From contig NC_072799.1 of the NCBI RefSeq assembly GCF_028583425.1, positions 90,258,217-90,322,216 of the forward strand: a stretch of 64,000 nt of DNA, given 5' to 3'. Positions 57,055 through 64,000 of this stretch are shown here, piece by piece. The number at the start of each line of letters is the position of its first letter. Within the stretch, counting starts at the first letter, position 1. Under the pieces are notes generated by a model. That model searched no databases. It was not told the origin of the DNA and worked only from the letters and a program-made list of their open reading frames with translations. The translations under genes were made by a program, and so were the position numbers. The DNA is from Eublepharis macularius. Lineage: Eukaryota; Chordata; Lepidosauria; Squamata; Eublepharidae.

Positions 57055-57489
57055 GTGCATTGGGGGGAAAATGCTTTTATTCAAATGGAAGTGACTTATT
57101 TGCAACGGATCGCGATAATGAGATTCCTGCAATTCCTTTTCCAAACATGACGAAAAGTGGTTCACCTGTAATTCCTTCAATGGACAACAACATACAGCCA
57201 CCATCTTGGACCACAAACCCGTTATTTCATGCTGATCAAATACATCAAAATTTTAGTGTACATGAGGAAGTTGTACAGATTGTCTCACACACTCCAACAC
57301 TGAAAACTGTTCCTACAGATGAAATAATTCTGACCAAAGGTCCTGGAGACAAAATGTGGTCATCAATCGATACACAAGAAGAAACTCTATTGTCCACTGA
57401 CACACCCATCAAAGCCATAGACAAGATGCCTACTGTGCCTGTGTTAAAACCTACCAGTCCTGTTGTGCAAGGAATGGATTTGAAGAAAA
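57055..57489 (+). CDS. CORIN: CORIN exon 3: extracellular stem
   Basis: The acceptor ACGCAG|GTG at 57054/57055 and the donor AAAA|GTAAGT at 57489/57490 bound 435 bases, phase 1 at both ends, with no stop. It encodes residues 72-215. Across the exon 2/3 join the protein reads FVGALGGKCFYSNGSD, close to the human one, which has YVGTLQKVYFKSNGSE; both keep SNGS, a glycosylation site. Two more sites follow (NMT, NFS). The rest is rich in Ser, Thr, Pro, Asp and Glu with TNP and TKGPG stretches and no cysteine-rich fold. The equivalent part of human corin, as I recall it, is much shorter before the first frizzled domain. There is an odd single cysteine (KCFYS). Confidence 0.9.
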
Positions 57490-58475
57490 GTAAGTTTATA
57501 TTAACATGAATTCTAACTTAATTACACAAGAAATTCAAAAATATACAGTTAGTATTGTGTCTGGCATACTTTCCAAACACATAGGTACAACATCAGTTCA
57601 GGTAATTTTATCATACATTTCCTCATTTGGATTATTCTAAGACAAGATCTTCATTTAATGTTGAACTGTTCTTAGTTAGATGGCTCATTAGTTGATGAAA
57701 ATATGATACATGTTTATACAACCAAATGTGAGTTATTGCAGATTTAAGCCTGTGAGGCAGACTATGTCTTCTTTATTTTAGGAAAATCAAAAGCAAATGT
57801 ATGCCATTATGTAGCGCAAGTTATATAAAACAAGACATGTTGAAACAATTGGCCTGTTCATTTCATAAAATTGCTCATTTGTACAAGTGCCGTTGTTATT
57901 GAGAGTTGGCTGATAACTAATAGCTCCAATCCAACTAGTTAGTCTAATCTAAGTCCTTTTGAATTCAGTGGAATTAGATAGCCCCATAATTTACAGTCTC
58001 CGTCAGCAGAGTTGCATCCTATGAAGTTCACTGATGTCGATAGCATTAGAAAGGTGTAACTTAGGATGGCAGTATTTAGGGATACTCAAACACTGGCTGG
58101 CTGAAAACAGGGAACCAATTGTCCAACCATCAGTTCACTATAAACAGTCTGAGCCTGTTCATCAGGTCACTTTTCAAGTATTCAAACATTATGGTGTGGT
58201 GTAATTGGTGCTGTTTCATGCATGCACATTTTCACAGCATCCAGTGCAGTCTTACCTCCTCCCTTGTTGCTCCATGCTGCTTGACAGCCAATGGTATAAA
58301 TAAACGAGCAAATCTGCTGACCACCAGTTAAAAATAAATACTCTATTTATAAGAAGTCTTATTATTAGGTGTTTATTGATATTATTTGCATATGCACATT
58401 TTCACACAGCCTTATGGGAGTCATAGTTCCCCCCTCCATATAATTTATTGAACTGACCCAACAATCAATAGAATC
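57490..58475. other. CORIN: CORIN intron 3; no recognisable feature
   Basis: Intronic sequence after exon 3. No further exon was recognised up to 64000; the Cys-rich frizzled motif expected next was not seen. Confidence 0.5.
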
Positions 58476-58477
58476 AA

Positions 58478-59225
58478 TTGTTAGTTGTTGTGGATTTTCC
58501 GAGCTGTATGGCCGTGGTCTTGGCATTGTAGTTCCTGACGTTTTGCCAGCAGCTGTGACTGGCATCTCCAGAGGTGTAGCACCAAAAGACAGAGATCTGT
58601 CAGTGTCAATGTATAGAGAAGATGTTAGCAGGTAATTTATATCTACGCAGGAAGGTGGGTTTGGGCTGAGTCATCCTGTAAGTGGCTGAACATAGACTAA
58701 CTCAGGACACAGTATCTTATTCCAGGACACTAAAATACTGGACAACACATCCAACTACTTTGTCAGATCTCACAGGGAAGCCATTGAAATTCATAAGCAT
58801 AAGCCCAATTTCAACAGGAAAGAAGAGAGTTTAAGAATGATTAGGGCATGGTTTCCAGTCCTGAAAAACACCAGACTAACAAAATACTCTACATCTTACA
58901 ATAGCCCTGCAGATAAGATAAGCGTATCAACCACCAATCCATATGCAAAAGAACCTTCTCAGGATACATTAGCATTCCACACCCTGGGAAACTCTTAGAG
59001 GATGACTCAGCCCAAACCCACCTTCCTGAGTAGATATAAGTTACCTGCTAACATCTTCTCTACACGTTGACACTGAGAGATCTCTGTCTTTCGGTGCTAC
59101 ACCTCTGAAGATGCCAGTCACAGCTGCTGGCAAAACGTCAGGAACTACAATGCCAAGCCCACGGCCACACAGACCGGAAAATCTACAACTAACATTCTCT
59201 GGCCGTGAAAGCCTTCAACAATATA
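58478..59225 (+). mobile_element. Penelope-like element remnant with inverted terminal copies
   Basis: The central part (about 58700-58995) reads on the + strand RSHREAIEIHKHKPNFNRKE and AWFPVLKNTR, the C-terminal end of a Penelope-type endonuclease. Outside it, GTTGTGGATTTTCCGAGCTG...CTGAGTCATCC (58485-58675) is mirrored by GGATGACTCAGCCC...CCGGAAAATCTACAAC (58998-59190). Penelope elements are often flanked by such pseudo-LTRs. The polymerase is absent. Confidence 0.7.
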
Positions 59226-60274
59226 TAGAATCAATTGTGCTTACTGAGCAAATGCAAAAATTCCCACAAGGCAAAGAAATTAAACTCCTCACAAGGAAAC
59301 AAAACTCCACCACCCACATTGTTTGAAAGCGGTTTGAGGTGGTTGACATAGACCAGCTGTTCAGTTTATGGAACCTGCAGGGCTTTTTTTGAGGGGGAAT
59401 GCTCTGGAATGGCAGCTCTAGAATCTGCCCACGTGATTCCTTCCTCCTTCGGCCCCGCAGGCTCTGCAAAGGAGGTTTAGCTACTTTGAGTTCATTCCGC
59501 TTTCTTTTCATGGGGGTGGGTGAGGCTGCGCATGTATGTGTGTGTGTTGCTTTCATTCTTTTGTTGACTGAAGTTGACATTGTTATGGTTCCCACAGCAT
59601 TTGAATGCAGATTGGTTCTGTGTTAGTTAAATATATCAGTTATGGTTATTTGTATTCGTTTAAAATATCAGCTATGGCTATTCCAGTTTTATGCTAGGAA
59701 TGGATAGCTGTGTCCAAGTCACAGAAGGCTTTCATCAATATATTCATCAGTATATAGGTGTTCTTATGTTTTAATAGCTGTAATTCAAATGGTTCTCCCC
59801 ACCCTCAGCTGATTAACATCACTGAAATTGCAGTGGATGTATGGGTGTTAAGGAAGCTTTTATGAATATTGTTTGTCTGGGACATTGGAATATTTATGAG
59901 CATTTCACAATGTCACAGCTTAGCCATTGGTAAGACAGAGTTGGCAGGCAACAAAAAAAGCCATTTTAAACTAAGTATAGATCTAATGCAACTAAAGTTG
60001 AGTATCTAATTTTGATTTGCTCCAGTAAAGCAAAATCCTCCCTGAAAATTTGAAAATGCAATTTTCATTAGATTATGAATTTCAGACTGTGGAATTCTGA
60101 GAAAGAATTTTGGAATTTTTTTCTACGTTGGCTGAGGGAATCTGTTAGAATTTAGATTTGTGAGATGGGTTTTGGATTTTTAGAGGCTCCCTCCTTCTTG
60201 CATATTTTAAAATATGATTCTAAAGAAATGTAATGTTTGGGGAAGGGAATGGAAGATTTCACTTTTTGTAGAGG
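59226..60274. other. Intron 3; a diverged hAT-like fragment, otherwise nothing
   Basis: CAGGGCTTTTTTTGAGGGGGA at 59378 looks like a hAT MITE end and has no clear partner. The rest of the interval gives no signal. Confidence 0.4.
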
Positions 60275-60498
60275 ATAATAGTGTAATTTTCCAAGCTTAC
60301 TAACATGTATTTCGTCGTAATGCATTGCTGTAGTGCAAAAACAATATGTGTCAATCAATGTCATAAGTATCAATCTCATAAATACTTCATGCACTACATT
60401 TCATATACAACATTAATAAATAGTAAAAGAAAAAAACCCTGTCTCATAATAGTGTAATTTTCCAAGCTTACTAACATGTATCTCGTCGTAATGCATTG
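60275..60498. repeat. Short insert between 53-bp direct repeats
   Basis: ATAATAGTGTAATTTTCCAA... (60275-60327) and its repeat at 60446-60498 differ in one base over 53. The 118 bases between contain a block of about 92 bases also present at 62695-62789 (start GCAAAAACAATATGTGTC). Confidence 0.85.
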
Positions 60499-60499
60499 T

Positions 60500-60640
60500 G
60501 CTGGGTTCTGGGCACTTCCCGGAGTGATGTCACTTCGGGAAGCGACGTCATCACACATTTCCAGGAGCGTGCGTGCTTTACGCGCACGCATGTGATAATA
60601 GAGAGTTCCACCACCTCTTTTCCCAGGAAAAAGAGCCCTG
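60500..60640. mobile_element. Half of a hAT-like MITE
   Basis: The right end GTTCCACCACCTCTTTTCCCAGG...GAGCCCTG matches the hairpin MITE end. The left part has a GATGTCACTTCGGGAAGCGACGTCATC palindrome and GTGCGTGCTTTACGCGCACGC. No left terminus was seen. Confidence 0.6.
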
Positions 60641-60850
60641 GGAACCTGGATGGATAAAAGCCATGTGGGATGAGGGCAGTAATGTTAGAAATTCTATGAA
60701 TGAGATGGCAAATAACTATTGGTTTTCACTTAGTGTACTGTTCACTTGCATATTGTGTAAAAACTACATGAGGAAACAGCTGCTATAGACTGCATCAACA
60801 TTAACAAAAAGCATGAATCTTTAGATTTGCTTTATCTAGTTGTCCACTTC

Positions 60851-61095
60851 TAGGGCTTTTTTTCAGCGGGAACGCGGGGGAACGGAGTTCCAGAACCTCT
60901 TGAAAATGGTCACATGGCTGATGGCCCCGCCCCCTGATCTCCAGGCAGAGGGGAGTTTAGATTGCCCTCCGCGGAGGGCAATCTCAACTCCCCTCTGTCT
61001 GGAGATCTGGGGGTGGGGCCACCAGCCATGTGACCATTTTCTCCAAGGGCAACCCGCTGAGTTCCACCACCTCTTTTCCCAGAAAAAAAGCCCTG
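60851..61095. mobile_element. hAT-like hairpin MITE, copy F
   Basis: TAGGGCTTTTTTTCAGCGGG (first base changed from C) to CCCAGAAAAAAAGCCCTG. Flanks TCCACTTC and TTCACTTC (60843-60850, 61096-61103) agree in 7 of 8. Confidence 0.85.
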
Positions 61096-61103
61096 TTCAC
61101 TTC

Positions 61104-61942
61104 CCTTTATTTTGTTTGTTTTACGGAAGGAAAGATTGGATTTTGGAAGAAACCTTCCAAAAATAATAATGTACAACAGCCTACATTTATTTGGTAGTCA
61201 GTTATAGGGTATTCCATGTAATAGTTATTAATATATAATAATGATTAGTTAGAAGCCTCTAATGAAACCTGTTTTTGTCAAGCAGCAGGTTTATTTGGCT
61301 GATGAATAACATATAGTACTTGGGAACACAATTTATATCTTTAGGGTGCAGAATTTTCTTTCCCTTTGGCTAAGAAGAGCATTTCTAAAGTGCAGACTGT
61401 AATAGCCTCCCCCAAGAGTATCCCAAAGATAATGAGGATTGGTTGTGTGTGTGAGAGAGAAGGCTTAACTCCCTTGCCTTCCCCTGGAAAGCCTTGGAAT
61501 GAAACAAAAGAGAATGGCTGGGAGCAGAATTGGACTCCTCAGTACAATCTCCCTGAAACTTGGGAACTCTTTATTGGGCAGGAAAGGCTAGCTTCCCTGA
61601 AGATTTGATGGAGTTTGCTTGAAACATGCCCCCCCTCCCAGTAGGTTCCCCTGTAGGGAATAATGGCCTTATATATTTGGGATTCTCTAATAAAACCAAA
61701 TCTAATTAGAGAATTTGACTAGAATGTCAGGTATAGCAAAAATGTGTGGTGTTCCTGGTATCCAAATAATTTTTGTATTGTTTTGCTGCACACCCCTAAT
61801 GGTGACCATGGTCTGAGATCTTTAAAAGGAAAACAAAAATCTTTGTCTACGAATCTCAGTTCACTAGAATTTCCAGGGACTGGACAACAATATATTAAAG
61901 CACTAAAGAGTGTTACAGAACTAAACAAAAAAGAAATAAATA
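61104..61942. other. Intron 3; no recognisable feature
   Basis: AT-rich with no recognised repeat boundary. Confidence 0.5.
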
Positions 61943-61950
61943 CATGAGAC

Positions 61951-62205
61951 CAGGGCTTTTTTTCTGGGAAAAGAGGTGGTGGAACTCAGTGGGTTGCCCT
62001 CGTAGAAAATGGTCACATGGCTGTTGGCCCTGCCCCCTGATCTCCAGACAGAGGGGAGTTGAGATTGCCCTCAGCGCCGCAGCACGGAGGGCAATCTCAA
62101 CTCCCCTCTGCCTGGAGATCCGGGGGCGGGGCCACCAGCCATGTGACCATTTTCAAGAGGTTCCGGAACTCCATTCCCCCGCGTTCCCCCTGAAAAAAAG
62201 CCCTG
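61951..62205. mobile_element. hAT-like hairpin MITE, copy G
   Basis: CAGGGCTTTTTTTCTGGG to CTGAAAAAAAGCCCTG, with perfect flanks CATGAGAC (61943-61950 and 62206-62213). The arms are very similar to copies A and B. Confidence 0.9.
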
Positions 62206-62559
62206 CATGAGACTAACTAAGCATTGGTGTTACCTTGGTATTCCATTTTGTGGAATGGACACAAGCCCATTGGAACTTAGAAAATAGAGTTTGGTCAGCA
62301 CTGACTTCACTCCGTTTCTCCCCATCCCCTGGTTCTTGGCTTGAGCACCAGACCTGCCCTTTTACCCTTTCCTGTCCCAGCTGGTTTGAGTCCCCACATT
62401 TGCTGCTTTGTACCTTTTCTCCAATCAAATCAAGGTGCCTGTCACAAAACCTTTCTGGCCTGAATCAGAGTATCCGAATCAGAGTATCCCTCTGGCCCCT
62501 TGGTCAGCTCCGTTCTGCTTATTTGTCTCCATAAAGGAAACTCATCTCTTCTGAAATCT

Positions 62560-63120
62560 GAGGAGTTTGTTGGCTTGTTTCCAGGAAAATCAACGAGGGT
62601 ACCTCCGATAGACACTCCGTTAGAAACCCAGCAACTCAGGAGGTGTTGATTCTAATGCAGTATGAAATATATCCAATTTAATAAAGTGCTAAGTGCAAAA
62701 ACAATATGTGTCAATCAGTGTCATAAGTATCAATCTCATAAATACTTCATGCACTACATTTCATATACAACATTAATAAATAGTAAAAGGAATACAGAAC
62801 TAGCAGCTATATAATCATGTGCATAGTTCATACAGTGTCTATACAGGCATGAGTCCAACTGGTGAGGAGTCCATATGTCAGATTCAAGGTGCAATAATGG
62901 TGGAAAGTGGCTTGAAGCCGGAACTCTTGCTTTGAGAACCACCAAAGGCCGGTCGGATGGAAGCGACCTTGAGCTGAATCTCGCTTGTTTCCAGGAAAGA
63001 CCGTTTCCTCTGAGATCAGGGCCCCTTGAGTGTTTATCAAGGTATCCTTCATTCCTCTATCATCGCACAGATATGTTTTCATATAAGCATCATAGGGAAA
63101 GTGAACTATAGAAAGGCACA
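62560..63120. repeat. Unclassified repeat, possibly linked to the Penelope-like element downstream
   Basis: Contains the block of about 92 bases shared with 60335-60428 (62695-62789). TTTCCAGGAAAATCAACG at 62580 and TTTCCAGGAAAGACCG at 62988 repeat a short phrase. No coding signal. The link to the Penelope-like domain at 63390 is inferred from proximity. Confidence 0.4.
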
Positions 63121-63389
63121 GGTGTCTGAATTAATTTTTGATAGTAGTAATAATGTTAGAATTTGCAGGCCCTCCATGTGTTGACTTTTTATAATTTTTG
63201 TTGCCTCTAGAATGTATCAAGAGGATGACAATGACATACTGTTTTTTCATGTGGATTGTTCTAATTTTTCATACAGTTTTACAAACATTCTTTGCTTGCC
63301 TCCATTGCGTTACACAAATATACTGAATATACATAGTGAAAATTATCAAAGCAAATTGGCATATCGTTCAGGATTTACCAGGTTGTAAT

Positions 63390-63842
63390 TGTACACCGAG
63401 AATAGGCTACAGGAGAACTAAGAGTTTAAAGGATCTTTTGGTGCACTGAGATTTAAAGATAGTGTCCCTTAAGGAACTTGCCACATGGCCATTTTGCACG
63501 CGGCAAAGTCTGTTAGTTAAGCACTAATTTAAACTTTTTCAAGAATCCCTGTACAGGAAGCCCTCTTTACTCTAAGAATTTTTCAACTTGCAGAACTGCC
63601 AGTGTGGTGTATATTATTCAATGCACTTGCATTTTAACGTACATTGATAGCACCACACGCCCCATAAGAATGTGGATACAGGAACACCTCTCTAAAATTC
63701 GAACTAGAAGTAGAGAGGTACCCTTAGTACAACACTTTGAGACTCATCGTGAAAATGAACGTGAATTTAAAGTTTCAGTGTTGGAGGTTATTAGATCAGT
63801 AGACAATATAACTAGAAGATTACATCAGGCAGAGGCACAATA
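63390..63842 (+). pseudogene. Penelope-like element GIY-YIG endonuclease domain remnant
   Basis: The + strand encodes STCRTASVVYIIQCTC followed by YIDSTTRPIRMWIQEHLSKIR and PLVQHFETHRENEREFKVSVLE (quoted in parts). VVY...Y-I-x-S-T-T-R-P-I-x-x-R/W-I-x-E-H is the GIY-YIG nuclease of Penelope elements, in which the second glycine is here an aspartate (YID). Upstream (63400-63500), a less clear reading, YRRTKSLKDLLVH and then GHFARGKV, fits the linker between polymerase and nuclease. It ends at a stop near 63841. Penelope elements use this nuclease for target cutting. Confidence 0.75.
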
Positions 63843-64000
63843 GATATATAGAATGGACAGTCTTGCTCTGGGAGGTCTAAATAACGAAATAGACTTTACA
63901 GTATTTCTGTAATAAAAATGTATTGCTGAAGTCCTTTTCTTATAGTTGTAACTTTAAATGAGATGTTGTAATTTTAAATGAAATGTAACCTCTTCAAACT

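Noticed and set aside
40752..62205. Regularly spaced similar hairpins as a CRISPR-like array
   Set aside because: The units are 240-290 bases, have target duplications and stand kilobases apart; they are MITEs in a vertebrate genome.
57490..64000. A fourth CORIN exon (first frizzled domain)
   Set aside because: No cysteine-rich frizzled-type frame flanked by splice sites was found; the + strand frame at 63604 is a Penelope-like nuclease.

Overview
This is eukaryotic, vertebrate nuclear DNA, most probably from a squamate reptile (lizard or gecko). The repeats point there: L2, CR1, L1 and R4-type LINEs, Penelope-like elements, a Helitron, tRNA- and 5S rRNA-derived SINEs of the Sauria type, and many short hAT-like elements. 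There is no bacterial operon structure, and almost every open reading frame is a transposon remnant or chance.

One host gene is recognisable: the 5' part of CORIN, the membrane serine protease that processes pro-atrial natriuretic peptide, on the + strand. Exon 1 (28960-29025) lies in a CpG island, exon 2 (52605-52749) encodes the transmembrane segment, and exon 3 (57055-57489) encodes the start of the extracellular stem. Their splice phases agree (0/0, then 1/1). Intron 1 is about 23.6 kb and intron 2 about 4.3 kb. The frizzled, LDL-receptor and protease exons must lie beyond the window.

Layout: 1-640, L2 LINE. 1566-10120, a decayed Ty3/gypsy element split by a nearly complete 6-kb L1 (about 3529-9529). 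10818-14197, two GC-rich hAT-like elements. 16901-19260, a Helitron helicase remnant with a foreign block inside it. 19573-20066, a short element with a snapback retroposon in it. 20735-21690, L2. 22000-25580, an R4-type LINE. 25583-26476, another LINE 3' end. 28030-29340, CORIN promoter and exon 1. 29340-52604, intron 1, with SINEs, hAT MITEs, a 38-bp minisatellite, a second CpG island (35230-35840) and a CR1 element. 52605-57489, exons 2 and 3 with a Harbinger-like MITE between them. 57490-64000, intron 3, with two Penelope-like remnants and more hAT MITEs.

I found no novel multi-gene system. The most interesting points are structural: a family of long-hairpin hAT MITEs with clear 8-bp target duplications, GC-rich hAT-like elements with the same duplication length, palindromic retroposons with 12-15 bp duplications, a 53-bp duplication around a short insert, a CpG island inside CORIN intron 1 that could mark an alternative first exon, and a CORIN stem exon that looks longer than in mammals.
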